Notes under the pieces: generated by a model | The model's database searches: none | Told to the model about the DNA's origin: nothing | What the model saw: only the letters and a program-made list of their open reading frames with translations | Part shown: positions 1 through 11,297 of the stretch, in pieces | Position numbering within the stretch: the first letter of the stretch is position 1 | Layout of the letters: each line of letters begins with the position of its first letter | Position numbers and translations under genes: made by a program | Assembly (NCBI GenBank): GCA_025464995.1 | Contig: JAODMO010000056.1 | Coordinates: 1 to 64,000, forward strand | Direction: 5' to 3' | DNA from: Microbacteriaceae bacterium | GTDB taxonomy: Bacteria; Actinomycetota; Actinomycetes; Actinomycetales; Microbacteriaceae | Length of the DNA: 64,000 nt

Positions 1-543
1 GGCCACGACCTGTCCAAGATCACCTCGGTCGCCTCGTTCTTCGTCTCCCGCGTGGATGCCGAGATCGACGCCCGACTCGACACGATCGGGACGGACGAGG
101 CCGCGGCGCTCAAGGGCAAGGCCGGCCTGGCCAACGCCCGCCTGGCGTACCAGATCTTCGAGGAGCAGTTCTCCACCGAGCGCTGGCAGGTCCTCAAGGC
201 CGCGGGCGCGAACGCGCAGCGTCCCCTGTGGGCGTCGACCGGCGTCAAGGACCCGAACCTCCCCGACACCCTGTACGTCACCGGCCTCGTCGCGCCGAAC
301 GTCGTCAACACCATGCCCGAGAAGACCCTCGAGGCCACGGCCGACCACGGCGTCATCGAGGGCGACACGGTCACCGGCACCTACGACGAGTCCAACGAGA
401 TCCTGAACCGGCTCGACGCGATCGGTGTCTCCTACGACGAGGTCGTCGACAAGCTCGAGACCGAGGGCCTGGACAAGTTCGTCACCAGCTGGTCCGAACT
501 GCTCGAGACCGTCCAGACCGCACTCGACGCAGCGAAGGGCTGA
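1..543 (+). CDS. tal: Transaldolase, 3' part (5' end outside window)
   Basis: Transaldolase of the non-oxidative pentose phosphate pathway moves a dihydroxyacetone unit from sedoheptulose-7-P to glyceraldehyde-3-P in the cytoplasm. The reading frame is open from the first base and begins [19 protein letters not shown]. The SVASFFVSR stretch and the downstream [12 protein letters not shown] (phosphate-binding region) are typical of the actinobacterial Tal family. The GTG at 52 is internal and is not the start. The Schiff-base lysine lies in the missing part. The TGA stop is followed 5 bp later by pgi, so the two are co-transcribed in the tal-pgi-zwf-opcA-pgl order. Confidence 0.95.
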   Translation, partial: GHDLSKITSVASFFVSRVDAEIDARLDTIGTDEAAALKGKAGLANARLAYQIFEEQFSTERWQVLKAAGANAQRPLWASTGVKDPNLPDTLYVTGLVAPNVVNTMPEKTLEATADHGVIEGDTVTGTYDESNEILNRLDAIGVSYDEVVDKLETEGLDKFVTSWSELLETVQTALDAAKG

Positions 544-548
544 CACCC

Positions 549-2159
549 ATGGGCGCATTCGCTCTCACCGCGTCCGGCGCGGCCCTTGCCGCCGTCGAGT
601 CGGCGGTGCCCGCACTGGTGAAGGACCGCTTCGCCTCCCGCCTGCTGGCGAAGGACGCCACCCTCTGGGGTGCCGACGCCGAGGCGGAGGCCTCGATCCG
701 CCTCGGCTGGATCGACCTGTTCGAAGGCTCGCGCGCCCTCCTGCCGGAGATCGCCGGGCTCCGGGCGGACCTCCACGCGGAAGGCGTCGACCGGATCGTG
801 CTCTGCGGCATGGGCGGTTCGTCGCTCGCGCCGGAAGTGATCACGAAGGAAGCGGGCGTACCGCTCGTCGTCCTGGATGCCACCGATCCCGACCAGGTGC
901 GCGCGGCCCTCGAGGAGGACCTGCAGCGCACGGCCATCGTCGTGTCGTCGAAGTCCGGCTCCACCGTGGAGACGGACTCGCAGCGCCGTCTGTTCGAGCA
1001 GGCGTTCACGGACGCCGGCATCGATGCGGCCTCGCGCATCATCATCGTGACCGATCCCGGCTCCCCGCTCGACGAGGCGTCGAGGAAGGCCGGCTACCGC
1101 AAGGTCTTCAACGCCAACCCCGAGGTCGGTGGCCGGTACTCGGCGCTGACGGCGTTCGGGCTCGTCCCGTCGGGTCTCGCCGGCGCGGACATCGGGACAC
1201 TCCTCGATGATGCTGAGGACAGCGCCGAATTCCTCGGCGACGACGACTCCGGCAACGTCGGCCTCCAGCTCGGCGCCGTCCTCGGCGGGACCACCCCGCT
1301 CCGCGACAAGATCGTCTTCGCCGACGCCGGTTCCGGCCTCCCCGGCTTCGCCGACTGGGTGGAACAGCTCATCGCGGAGTCCACGGGCAAGCTCGGTACC
1401 GGCCTGCTGCCGGTCGTCGCCTCGACGGGCGCTCCCGAGCTCGCCGACGTGGCCGACGACGTCCTGCCCGTGCTCCTCGCCCCGTTCGACGAGGCGCCGA
1501 GCGACGAGCTGACCGAGGGCACGCGCGTGACCGTCAGCGGAAGCCTGGGCAGCCAGCTGTTCGTCTGGGAATACGCGGTCGCCGTCGCGGGACGCCTGCT
1601 CGGCATCAACCCGTTCGACCAGCCCGACGTCGAGTCGGCCAAGATCGCGACGCGCGGGCTCCTCGACGAGCGCCCGGAGCCGGTCACGCCGGCGTTCGTC
1701 GACGGGGGCATCGAGGTGCGCGGCACAGAATCGGTCGTGACCGGTGTCTCCGATCTCGCCGGGGCCGTGGCATCCGTTCTCTCGCAGCTGCCTTCCGACG
1801 GCTACGTGTCGATCCAGGCATACATGGACCGCGTGAAGTACCCGGAGCTCGCGGCGACGCGCAACACGGTCGCCGCTCACGCCCACCGACCGGTCACGTT
1901 CGGCTGGGGCCCGAGGTTCCTGCACTCGACGGGCCAGTTCCACAAGGGCGGCCCCGCGGTCGGCGTCTTCATCCAGATCACCGAGATCCCGGATGTCGAC
2001 CTCGAGATCCCCGAGCGTCCGTTCACCTTCGGGCAGCTCATCCAGGCCCAGGCCGCCGGCGACGCGAGCGTGCTGGCCGACCATGGGCGTCCTGTGCTCA
2101 CCATCACCCTCACCGACGCCGAGACGCAGCTTCCCGCGCTCATCGCCGCGCTGAGCTAG
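549..2159 (+). CDS. pgi: Glucose-6-phosphate isomerase
   Basis: Interconverts glucose-6-P and fructose-6-P, linking glycolysis to the pentose phosphate genes on both sides. The product is 536 aa. GMGGSSLAPEV (about 87-97) and the sugar-phosphate motif SSKSGSTVET (about 133-142) are clear. This is the divergent actinobacterial form that is often found next to tal. The frame stays open well upstream inside tal, but ATG 549 lies 5 bp after the tal stop and gives MGAFALTASG, so it is the sensible start. No separate promoter is visible. Confidence 0.93.
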   Translation: MGAFALTASGAALAAVESAVPALVKDRFASRLLAKDATLWGADAEAEASIRLGWIDLFEGSRALLPEIAGLRADLHAEGVDRIVLCGMGGSSLAPEVITKEAGVPLVVLDATDPDQVRAALEEDLQRTAIVVSSKSGSTVETDSQRRLFEQAFTDAGIDAASRIIIVTDPGSPLDEASRKAGYRKVFNANPEVGGRYSALTAFGLVPSGLAGADIGTLLDDAEDSAEFLGDDDSGNVGLQLGAVLGGTTPLRDKIVFADAGSGLPGFADWVEQLIAESTGKLGTGLLPVVASTGAPELADVADDVLPVLLAPFDEAPSDELTEGTRVTVSGSLGSQLFVWEYAVAVAGRLLGINPFDQPDVESAKIATRGLLDERPEPVTPAFVDGGIEVRGTESVVTGVSDLAGAVASVLSQLPSDGYVSIQAYMDRVKYPELAATRNTVAAHAHRPVTFGWGPRFLHSTGQFHKGGPAVGVFIQITEIPDVDLEIPERPFTFGQLIQAQAAGDASVLADHGRPVLTITLTDAETQLPALIAALS

Positions 2160-2217
2160 ACACAATACAGCGTCGCACAACGCGCCTGCCGAACAGAAGA
2201 AAGCACCAAGGAGCTGC

Positions 2218-3759
2218 ATGTCCCCCGTGGATATCACACCGGAATTCAATCCACTACGGATTCCTTCCGATCGTCGTCTCAACCGCATCGCCGGGCCGAG
2301 CGCCCTCATCATCTTCGGCGTGACGGGCGACCTGTCCCGCAAGAAGCTGATGCCGGCGGTGTACGACCTCGCCAATCGCGGACTGCTCCCCCCGGGCTTC
2401 GCGCTCGTGGGGTTCGCACGCCGCGACTGGGAAGACCAGGACTTCGAGAAGGAGGTCTACGAGGCGGTCAAGCAGTACGCCCGCACCCCGTTCGATGAGG
2501 ACGTCTGGCGCCAGCTGGCGATGGGCATCCGCTTCGTGCAGGGCGAGTTCGACGACGACGAGGCGTTCGCTCGCCTCAAGGAGACGATCGACGAACTCGA
2601 CCGCGACCGCGGCACCATGGGCAACCACGCCTTCTACCTGTCGATCCCGCCGAAGGCCTTCCCGCAGGTGACGGAGCAGCTGCGTCGCTCGGGTCTCGCC
2701 GAGCAGCAGGAGGGCCACTGGCGCCGCGTCGTCATCGAGAAGCCCTTCGGCAGCGACCTCAAGACCGCGCGCGAGCTCAACGACGTGGTGGAGTCCGTCT
2801 TCCCGGCCGACAGCGTCTTCCGCATCGACCACTACCTCGGCAAGGAGACGGTGCAGAACATCCTCGCGCTGCGCTTCGCCAACGAGATGTACGAGCCGAT
2901 CTGGAACGCCAACTACATCGACCACGTGCAGATCACCATGGCCGAGGACATCGGTGTCGGCGGGCGAGCCGGCTACTACGACGGGATCGGCGCCGCTCGC
3001 GACGTCATCCAGAACCACCTCCTGCAATTGCTCGCGCTCACGGCGATGGAGGAGCCCATCAGCTTCAACGCCGCCGACCTGCGCGCCGAGAAGGAGAAGG
3101 TGCTCGCCGCCGTCAAGCTCCCCGACGACCTGAGCCACTCGACCGCGCGCGGCCAGTACTCCGGTGGCTGGCAGGGCGGCGAGAAGGTCGTCGGCTTCCT
3201 CGACGAGTCGGGCATGAACCCCCAGTCGCTCACCGAGACTTTCGCGGCCATCCGCCTCGACATCGGCACCCGTCGCTGGGCGGGTGTGCCGTTCTACCTG
3301 CGCGCCGGCAAGCGCCTCGGCCGTCGCGTGACCGAGATCGCCGTGGTGTTCAAGCGCGCCCCGCAGAACCTCTTCGCCGAGAGCCAGACCGGCACGCTCG
3401 GCCAGAACGCCATCGTCATCCGTGTGCAGCCCGACGAGGGCGTCACCATCCGTTTCGGATCCAAGGTGCCCGGCGCCACCATGCAGGTGCGCGACGTGAC
3501 CATGGACTTCGGCTACGGGCACGCGTTCACCGAGGCGAGCCCCGAAGCCTACGAACGCCTCATCCTCGACGTGCTCCTCGGCGACCCGCCGCTCTTCCCC
3601 CGCCACGAGGAGGTCGAACTCTCCTGGAAGATCCTCGACCCCATCGAGGAGTACTGGGAGACGCAGGGCCAGCCCGAGCAATACCGCCCGGGAACCTGGG
3701 GGCCCAAATCCGCCGACGACCTTCTTGCCCGCGACGGCAGAGTATGGAGACGACCATGA
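2218..3759 (+). CDS. zwf: Glucose-6-phosphate 1-dehydrogenase
   Basis: Oxidises glucose-6-P to 6-phosphogluconolactone and makes NADPH, the entry step of the oxidative pentose phosphate pathway. The 513-aa protein has the Rossmann motif GVTGDLSRKKL (34-44) and the catalytic signature RIDHYLGKE (202-210). A GGAG box sits 5 bp before the ATG. The stop overlaps the opcA start as ATGA (3756-3759). Length and motifs are normal for the family. Confidence 0.97.
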   Translation: MSPVDITPEFNPLRIPSDRRLNRIAGPSALIIFGVTGDLSRKKLMPAVYDLANRGLLPPGFALVGFARRDWEDQDFEKEVYEAVKQYARTPFDEDVWRQLAMGIRFVQGEFDDDEAFARLKETIDELDRDRGTMGNHAFYLSIPPKAFPQVTEQLRRSGLAEQQEGHWRRVVIEKPFGSDLKTARELNDVVESVFPADSVFRIDHYLGKETVQNILALRFANEMYEPIWNANYIDHVQITMAEDIGVGGRAGYYDGIGAARDVIQNHLLQLLALTAMEEPISFNAADLRAEKEKVLAAVKLPDDLSHSTARGQYSGGWQGGEKVVGFLDESGMNPQSLTETFAAIRLDIGTRRWAGVPFYLRAGKRLGRRVTEIAVVFKRAPQNLFAESQTGTLGQNAIVIRVQPDEGVTIRFGSKVPGATMQVRDVTMDFGYGHAFTEASPEAYERLILDVLLGDPPLFPRHEEVELSWKILDPIEEYWETQGQPEQYRPGTWGPKSADDLLARDGRVWRRP

Positions 3760-4763
3760 TTGTCGACCTTCCCGACACCACGACGAGCAAGATCTCGAAG
3801 ACCCTCGTCAAGATCCGCGAGGAGGGCGGCGCGGTCGCCCTCGGTCGCGTGCTCACCCTCGTCATCGCGACGAACCTCGGCGAAGAGGAGGAGGCCATCG
3901 AGGCCGCCAACGACGCGTCGCGTGAGCACCCCATGCGGGTCATCGTGATCTCGACGAGCGAGGGCACGGATGCTGCATCCGACTCTCGTATCGACGCACA
4001 AATCCGCGTCGGCGGAGATGCCGGCGCGAGCGAGGTCATCGTGGTGCGCGCCTACGGCGAGACAGCGAACGACCAGGAGGGGCTCGTCACCGGTCTCCTG
4101 CTGCCCGACGCCCCCGTCGTCGCGTGGTGGCCCGGCGTGGCACCCTCCAACGTCTCGAAGTCGCCACTCGGCGTCATCGCGCAGCGCCGCATCACCGATG
4201 CCGCGTCGAGCTCGAACCCCGCGGCCGCGCTCGTGCGTGTCGCGCAGACCTACCAGCCGGGCGACACCGACTTCGCCTGGACGCGACTCACCCTGTGGCG
4301 CGCCCAGCTCGCCGCCGTTCTCGACCAGCCGCCGTACGAGCCCGTCACGCGTGTCACGGTGCACGGTGCGGCCGACTCCCCCTCGACGGTGCTTCTCGCC
4401 GCGTGGCTGCAGCTGCAGCTCGAGGTCGATGTGAACCTCGAGGTGACGAACAAGTCACACGGGTCGAGCGGCATCCAGGGTGTCGTGCTCGAGCGGGCGA
4501 GCGGTGCGATCGAGCTCGAGCGCACTCTCATCAACGTCGCCACTCTCGTGCAGCCGAACCAGCCGACGCACGACATCTCGCTGCCCCGCCGCAGCCTGCG
4601 CGACTGCCTCTCGGAGGAACTGCGCAGGCTCGACCCCGACGACTTGTTCGGCGATGTCATCCAAAGCGGGCTCGGCCAGCTCGGCAAGGTCACTCCGCAC
4701 CTGCACACGGGTACGATCACTGCAGTGAACATCGATGACGAGACCGGAGTGGCCACCGCGTGA
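3756..4763 (+). CDS. opcA: Glucose-6-phosphate dehydrogenase assembly protein OpcA
   Basis: OpcA is an actinobacterial and cyanobacterial protein needed for G6PDH assembly or allosteric activation. It sits between zwf and pgl as in other actinomycetes. I chose ATG 3756 (MIVDLPDTTTSKI, 335 aa) over ATG 3744. It overlaps the zwf stop by 4 bp, a GGAG at 3746-3749 is 6 bp upstream, and family members begin with the same MIVDLP peptide. The N-terminal KIREEGGAVALGRVLTLVI segment and the WWPG motif are typical. The stop overlaps the pgl GTG start. Confidence 0.95.
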   Translation: MIVDLPDTTTSKISKTLVKIREEGGAVALGRVLTLVIATNLGEEEEAIEAANDASREHPMRVIVISTSEGTDAASDSRIDAQIRVGGDAGASEVIVVRAYGETANDQEGLVTGLLLPDAPVVAWWPGVAPSNVSKSPLGVIAQRRITDAASSSNPAAALVRVAQTYQPGDTDFAWTRLTLWRAQLAAVLDQPPYEPVTRVTVHGAADSPSTVLLAAWLQLQLEVDVNLEVTNKSHGSSGIQGVVLERASGAIELERTLINVATLVQPNQPTHDISLPRRSLRDCLSEELRRLDPDDLFGDVIQSGLGQLGKVTPHLHTGTITAVNIDDETGVATA

Positions 4764-5554
4764 CTGTAGGACGCCGGGTGCTCGTGCACCCAGACAAACC
4801 AGCGATAGCGGCCTCCGTGGCCGCCCGTTTCCTGACCAAGATGGTCGACCTCCTCGACGAGTTCGGTGAGGCGACCGTCGTGTTGACCGGCGGCACGATG
4901 GGCACCGCGGTGCTCGCCGCTATCAACGCATCGCCCGCGCGCGACACCATCGACTGGTCGCTCGTGCATTTCTGGTGGGGCGACGAGCGCTGGCTTCCGC
5001 GCGGCGACGCCGAGCGCAACGAGACCCAGGCCCGTGATGCGCTGCTCGACCACATCGAGATCGACCCGAGCAGGATCCACGCCTTCCCCGCCTCTGACGA
5101 CGGCATCGATTTGGATGCCGCGGCGGAGGTCTACGCCCTCGAGCTCGCTCAGCACGCGCACGAGGGAGCCGCCCTCCCCCGCTTCGACATCACGTTCCTC
5201 GGTGTCGGGCCGGACGGCCACGTCGCCTCGCTCTTCCCCGAGCAGGCCGGCATCCGAGAGACGGCAGCGACGGTCGTCGCCGTGCGCAGCGCTCCCAAGC
5301 CGCCGCCCGAACGCCTCTCGCTCACGCTTCCCGTGATCAACTCGTCGACGCGCATCTGGCTCGTGCTGGCCGGATCCGACAAGGCATCCGCCCTCGGTCT
5401 GAGCCTTGCCGGTGCGAGCATCAACGAGGTGCCGGCAGCGGGTGTCGAGGGCCGTCGGTCGACGCTGTACTACGTCGACCGCGAGGCGACCGCCGAAGTG
5501 CCGCAGAACCTCACTACGACCGAGATCTTCTGGACTGCGGCGGACGCCGACTAG
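4760..5554 (+). CDS. pgl: 6-phosphogluconolactonase
   Basis: Hydrolyses 6-phosphogluconolactone, the Zwf product. The 264-aa protein of the NagB/DevB family shows LTGGTMG near residues 40-46, the WWGDERWLP active-site segment around 73-81 and GVGPDGHVASLFP around 152-164. It starts at GTG 4760, overlapping the opcA stop as GTGA. It is the last gene of the plus-strand operon and is followed by a perfect 14-bp hairpin. Confidence 0.95.
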   Translation: MTVGRRVLVHPDKPAIAASVAARFLTKMVDLLDEFGEATVVLTGGTMGTAVLAAINASPARDTIDWSLVHFWWGDERWLPRGDAERNETQARDALLDHIEIDPSRIHAFPASDDGIDLDAAAEVYALELAQHAHEGAALPRFDITFLGVGPDGHVASLFPEQAGIRETAATVVAVRSAPKPPPERLSLTLPVINSSTRIWLVLAGSDKASALGLSLAGASINEVPAAGVEGRRSTLYYVDREATAEVPQNLTTTEIFWTAADAD

Positions 5555-5576
5555 TCGAAATCGAACTCGAGCAACG

Positions 5577-5608
5577 ACGAAAGGCCAGCCCGAGGGCTGG
5601 CCTTTCGT
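5577..5608. terminator. Strong bidirectional hairpin between pgl and rbpA
   Basis: Perfect 14-bp stem, ACGAAAGGCCAGCC pairing with GGCTGGCCTTTCGT, around a CGAG tetraloop. It lies between the convergent ends of pgl (+) and rbpA (-). It has no long U tract, which is common for actinobacterial terminators. Confidence 0.85.
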
Positions 5609-5637
5609 CTAGTCGGTCGGTGTCCGGGCGGCCGGAA

Positions 5638-6003
5638 TCAGGACGCGGGCGCGCTCCCGCGGCGGGCGCGCAACTGGACGAGGGCGTCGCCAAGGAGGGA
5701 CTCGGCCTCTTCCTCGGTGCGGCGTTCCTTCACATACGCGAGGTGGGTCTTGTACGGCTCGAGCTTGGCGACCGACGGCGGATTCGCCTTGTCGCGCCCG
5801 GCCGGGAGACCACTCTGCGGGGAGTCGATCGTCACGGGGATCTCGTCATCGGGGAGGTTGGCCGCGAAGAAGCGGACCGTCTCGTTGCCGAGTTCGTCCC
5901 AGTACGACACCTGCACGCGCTCAGCGTGGTATCCCCTGTCCTGCTCCCCCATCGGGCCAGCACCCACACGCGATCCCCTGATCGCACTTCCGCCTGAAGC
6001 CAC
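5638..6003 (-). CDS. rbpA: RNA polymerase-binding protein RbpA
   Basis: RbpA binds RNA polymerase and the principal sigma factor and stabilises the open complex; it is restricted to Actinomycetota. The 121-aa product has the expected small disordered N-terminus with IRGSRVG, then a core with RVQVSYWDELGNETVRFFAANLPDDEIP and a C-terminal helix region (KTHLAYVKERRTEEEAE). Start is GTG 6003 with AGGGG about 5 bp upstream. The conserved neighbours are secG and the triose phosphate genes. Confidence 0.95.
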   Translation of the reverse strand: MASGGSAIRGSRVGAGPMGEQDRGYHAERVQVSYWDELGNETVRFFAANLPDDEIPVTIDSPQSGLPAGRDKANPPSVAKLEPYKTHLAYVKERRTEEEAESLLGDALVQLRARRGSAPAS

Positions 6004-6030
6004 GGTGTCCCCTATTTGATGCGTCTGGGC

Positions 6031-6279
6031 CTATTGGCCGTCGAACTTGGTGATGAGACCAAGCACAATGATGGAGGTGATCCACACGACCGCGAGAATC
6101 ACGGTGATGCGGTTGAGATTGCGTTCCGCCACGCCCGATGCGCCCAGGTTCGACGTCACGCCGCCGCCGAACATGTCGGAGAGGCCGCCACCGCGACCTC
6201 GGTGCAGCAGGATGAGCAGCGTCAGCAACAGGCTCGTGATTCCGAGAACGACTTGCAACGCGACCTGGAGAATGTCCAA
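6031..6279 (-). CDS. secG: Preprotein translocase subunit SecG
   Basis: Small inner-membrane partner of SecYE in protein export. The 82-aa protein has two predicted membrane segments (about 3-25 and 57-78) with the cytoplasmic loop GRGGGLSDMFGGG that marks SecG. The start is TTG 6279 (LDILQVALQ read as MDILQVALQ) with AAAGG about 8 bp upstream; no in-frame ATG or GTG gives a sensible protein. It follows tpiA after 107 bp that contain a candidate promoter. Confidence 0.93.
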   Translation of the reverse strand: MDILQVALQVVLGITSLLLTLLILLHRGRGGGLSDMFGGGVTSNLGASGVAERNLNRITVILAVVWITSIIVLGLITKFDGQ

Positions 6280-6315
6280 CGGGTAACCTTTCGAAACGGC
6301 CCGTGGGCCTCAAGT

Positions 6316-6321
6316 AGTATA
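6316..6321 (-). promoter_or_regulatory. Candidate -10 element for secG-rbpA
   Basis: TATACT (minus strand) in the 107-bp gap between tpiA and secG, 37 bp before the secG TTG. It is one of the few AT-rich hexamers in this region. No clear -35 is visible at the correct distance. Confidence 0.4.
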
Positions 6322-6386
6322 TCCACGCTCCGCGGCCCCGCACGAGAGGGCACGACGAAACGTTATGTTTTGTCCGGAGAGGGCGG

Positions 6387-7183
6387 TCAGGTTCCGACGT
6401 GCTTGAGGAACCGCGAGATGCTCGCGAACTCCTCGAGGTCGAGGCTCGCACCGCCGACCAGCGCACCGTCGACATTCGACTCACGCATGAAGCCCGCGAT
6501 GTTCGCGGCCTTGACCGAACCGCCGTAGAGCACGCGCGTTGCACCGGCTACATCCTCGCCGAGCAGTTCGACGAGCAGCTCGCGGAGTTTCGCGGCAACC
6601 TGTTCAGCCTGCTCGGGCGTCGCGGCCTGGCCGGAGCCGATCGCCCAGACCGGCTCGTACGCGACGACGATGTCGACCGCGCCGCTCACGTTCGCCAGTG
6701 CGGCACGGAGCTGCGCGACGGGGACGGCACTGGGGCCGTGCTTCTCGAGGTCGTCGGCGGTCTCACCGACACAGACGACCGGCACGAGATTGTGGCGCAG
6801 GGCCGCGTCGACCTTAGCGGCGACGACCTCGTCGGTCTCGTTGTGCAAGGTGCGACGCTCCGAGTGCCCGACGATCACATACTGGCAGTCGAGCGCCTTG
6901 AGGAAGGCGCCGGAGATCTCACCGGTGTACGCGCCGGAGTCGTGCGCCGAGAGGTCTTGCGCGCCGAAGGCGAGCTCCAGCTTGTCGGCCGAGATGAGGG
7001 TCTGCACCGAACGCAGGTCGGTGAAGGGAGGGAACACGGCGACCTCGGCCGAGCCGAAGTCGTGCCGCGCGTCCTTGAGGCTCCACGCGAGCTTCTGAAC
7101 GAAGGCGATGGACTGCAGGTGGTCGAGGTTCATCTTCCAGTTGCCCGCGATGAGCGGCACGCGCTTGTGCGTCGTGCCCGTTA

Positions 7184-7193
<10 letters not shown>
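6387..7193 (-). CDS. tpiA: Triose-phosphate isomerase
   Basis: Interconverts dihydroxyacetone phosphate and glyceraldehyde-3-P. The 268-aa protein has AGNWKMN (16-22), catalytic His110 in GHSERR, catalytic Glu180 in [11 protein letters not shown], and the phosphate-gripping YGGSVK near the C-terminus. The ATG at 7193 overlaps the pgk stop by 10 bp, so translation is coupled to pgk in the gap-pgk-tpiA operon. Confidence 0.97.
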
Positions 7194-8398
<1,205 letters not shown>

Positions 8399-8406
8399 GG
8401 CGCGAC

Positions 8407-9507
<1,101 letters not shown>

Positions 9508-10134
9508 CTACGAGAGTAGCAGCAGGCCTTCCGTCTTCACGCGAGCGACGTCGAAGCGCTGCTGCACGTTCTCCCAGTTGGTGATGGCCCAGAACGCCTT
9601 GACGTAGTCGGCGCGCACGTTCTTGTAGTCAAGGTAGTACGCGTGCTCCCAGACATCCAGCATGAGGAGCGGGACGATGCCGGCGGGCAGGTTCGACTGC
9701 TGATCGAAGAACTGCACGATGATGAGGCGCTGGCCGATCGAGTCCCATGCCAGCACGGACCAGCCGGAGCCCTGCACGCCGAGGGCCGTCGCCGTGAAGT
9801 GGGCGACGAACTTGTCGAACGAGCCGAAGTGCTCGTCGATCGCCGAGGCGAGCTCGCCGGTGGGCTTGTCGCCCCCGTTCGGCGACATGTTGGTCCAGAA
9901 GATGGAGTGGTTGACGTGGCCGCCGAGGTTGAACGCCAGATCCTTCTCCAGCTTGTTGACGTAGGCGAGCTCTCCGGCGTCACGGGCCTCGGCGAGTTGC
10001 GCGAGTGCGGTGTTCGCCCCCGTCACGTACGTCTGGTGGTGCTTGCTGTGATGCAGCTCCATGATTGCGCCGCTGATGCTCGGCTCGAGAGCCGAGTAGT
10101 CGTACGGGAGTTCAGGAAGGGTGTAATCAGCCAT
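9508..10134 (-). CDS. sodA: Superoxide dismutase, Fe/Mn family
   Basis: Cytoplasmic dismutation of superoxide. The 208-aa protein carries the four metal ligands His28 (ELHHSKHH), His76 ([10 protein letters not shown]), Asp160 and His164 ([12 protein letters not shown]). Gln121 in GVQGSGW is typical of the family, but I cannot settle Fe versus Mn; Mn is the commoner choice in actinomycetes. AGGAG sits 8 bp before the ATG. A palindrome lies just upstream and a hairpin just downstream, so it looks like a monocistronic unit. Confidence 0.95.
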   Translation of the reverse strand: MADYTLPELPYDYSALEPSISGAIMELHHSKHHQTYVTGANTALAQLAEARDAGELAYVNKLEKDLAFNLGGHVNHSIFWTNMSPNGGDKPTGELASAIDEHFGSFDKFVAHFTATALGVQGSGWSVLAWDSIGQRLIIVQFFDQQSNLPAGIVPLLMLDVWEHAYYLDYKNVRADYVKAFWAITNWENVQQRFDVARVKTEGLLLLS

Positions 10135-10164
10135 CGATATGTCTCCTAGCAGATAGTTCCCGAC

Positions 10165-10182
10165 CAGTGAGTCTGCTCACTG
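10165..10182. promoter_or_regulatory. Palindrome upstream of sodA, possible operator
   Basis: CAGTGAGtctgCTCACTG, perfect 7-bp arms with a 4-bp centre, 31 bp before the sodA ATG. It could be a repressor site or a hairpin in the 5' leader. I do not recognise it as a known metal-regulator box. Confidence 0.4.
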
Positions 10183-10267
10183 CGGGGTGACTTTTCCAGT
10201 CTAGTCATGACAACCGTGGGTGCTCCGGGATGCTTCCTGAACGCGCCGGATTGGGCTAGGCGGGTGT

Positions 10268-11248
10268 CTAGACGTCGTCCATGTCGGGCGGGAGGTTGGC
10301 GTCGGTGCCGGGGATGTCGAGGTCGCTCGCACGCTTGTCGGCCATGGCGAGCAGGCGACGGATGCGACCGGCGACGGCGTCTTTCGTCATGGGCGGGTCG
10401 GCGTGATGGCCGAGCTCGTCGAGGCTCGAGTCACGGAACCGCAATCGGAGCTCGCCCGCGTAACGGAGGTGCTTCGGAGTCGTGTCGTCGAGGATCTCGA
10501 GTGCCCGCTCGACGCGCGCACAGGCCGCGACGGCGGCCTGGGCGCTCCGGCGGAGGTTCGCGTCGTCGAAGTTGACGAGGCGGTTCGCGGTCGCCCGCAC
10601 CTCGCGGCGTTGGCGCATCTGCTCCCACGCGGCGACGCTCGCGGTGGCCCCCATGTGCACGAGCATCGTGCTGATGGCTTCGCCGTCGCGGATCACGACG
10701 CGATGCACGCCGCGCACCTCTCGGCTCTTCGCCTGCACCCCGAGCCGGCCGGCCGCGCCGACGAGGGCCATGGCCGCCTCGTTGCCGGGGCAGGTGACCT
10801 CGAGGGCGGCGGAGCGTCCCGGGTCGGTGAGGGAGCCGGCCGCCAGGAAGGCACCGCGCCAGACCGCCGCGATGTCCTCGCGCGAGCCGGTCGTGAGCTT
10901 GTTGGGCAGCCCGCGGATGGGGCGGCGGCGGGCGTCGAGGAGGCCGGTCTGGCGGGCGAGGGTCTCTCCCCCGTCGACGACGCGCACGACGTACTGGTTG
11001 GCCCGGCGGGCTCCCGACGCCGGGATGACGGCGGCCTCACTGCGCACCCCGTAGAGCTCTGCGAGGTCTTTGCGGACGCGGCGGGCGAGAGTCGCCGAGT
11101 CGAGTTCCGACTCGACGGCGATGCGGTTGGAGATCATGTGCAGCCCGCCCGAGAAGCGCAGGATGGTGGCGAGCTCCGCGGCGCGAACCGTGGTCTTGCT
11201 GACCTCCAGCCGCGCGAGTTCGTCTTTGACGTCGGCCGTAAGTGCCAC
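10268..11248 (-). CDS. whiA: DNA-binding regulator WhiA
   Basis: WhiA combines a LAGLIDADG homing-endonuclease-like fold with a C-terminal helix-turn-helix; in Streptomyces it works with WhiB at sporulation, and in non-sporulating Gram-positives it affects division. The 326-aa protein starts [16 protein letters not shown] and shows the usual core [20 protein letters not shown], followed by a C-terminal HTH region around 225-310 ([21 protein letters not shown]). It lacks an endonuclease active site, as expected. Start is GTG 11248. It follows rapZ after 49 bp; the yvcK/cuvA gene usually found between them is missing. Confidence 0.95.
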   Translation of the reverse strand: MALTADVKDELARLEVSKTTVRAAELATILRFSGGLHMISNRIAVESELDSATLARRVRKDLAELYGVRSEAAVIPASGARRANQYVVRVVDGGETLARQTGLLDARRRPIRGLPNKLTTGSREDIAAVWRGAFLAAGSLTDPGRSAALEVTCPGNEAAMALVGAAGRLGVQAKSREVRGVHRVVIRDGEAISTMLVHMGATASVAAWEQMRQRREVRATANRLVNFDDANLRRSAQAAVAACARVERALEILDDTTPKHLRYAGELRLRFRDSSLDELGHHADPPMTKDAVAGRIRRLLAMADKRASDLDIPGTDANLPPDMDDV

Positions 11249-11297
11249 TGGTTTGTCTCTTTTCGTGTCGAAAGATGCTGGTGCGGGGGCGAGCGCG

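Noticed and set aside
3744-3755. Longer opcA start at ATG 3744
   Set aside because: The GGAG box overlaps that ATG and is correctly spaced only for ATG 3756, which also gives the family N-terminus.
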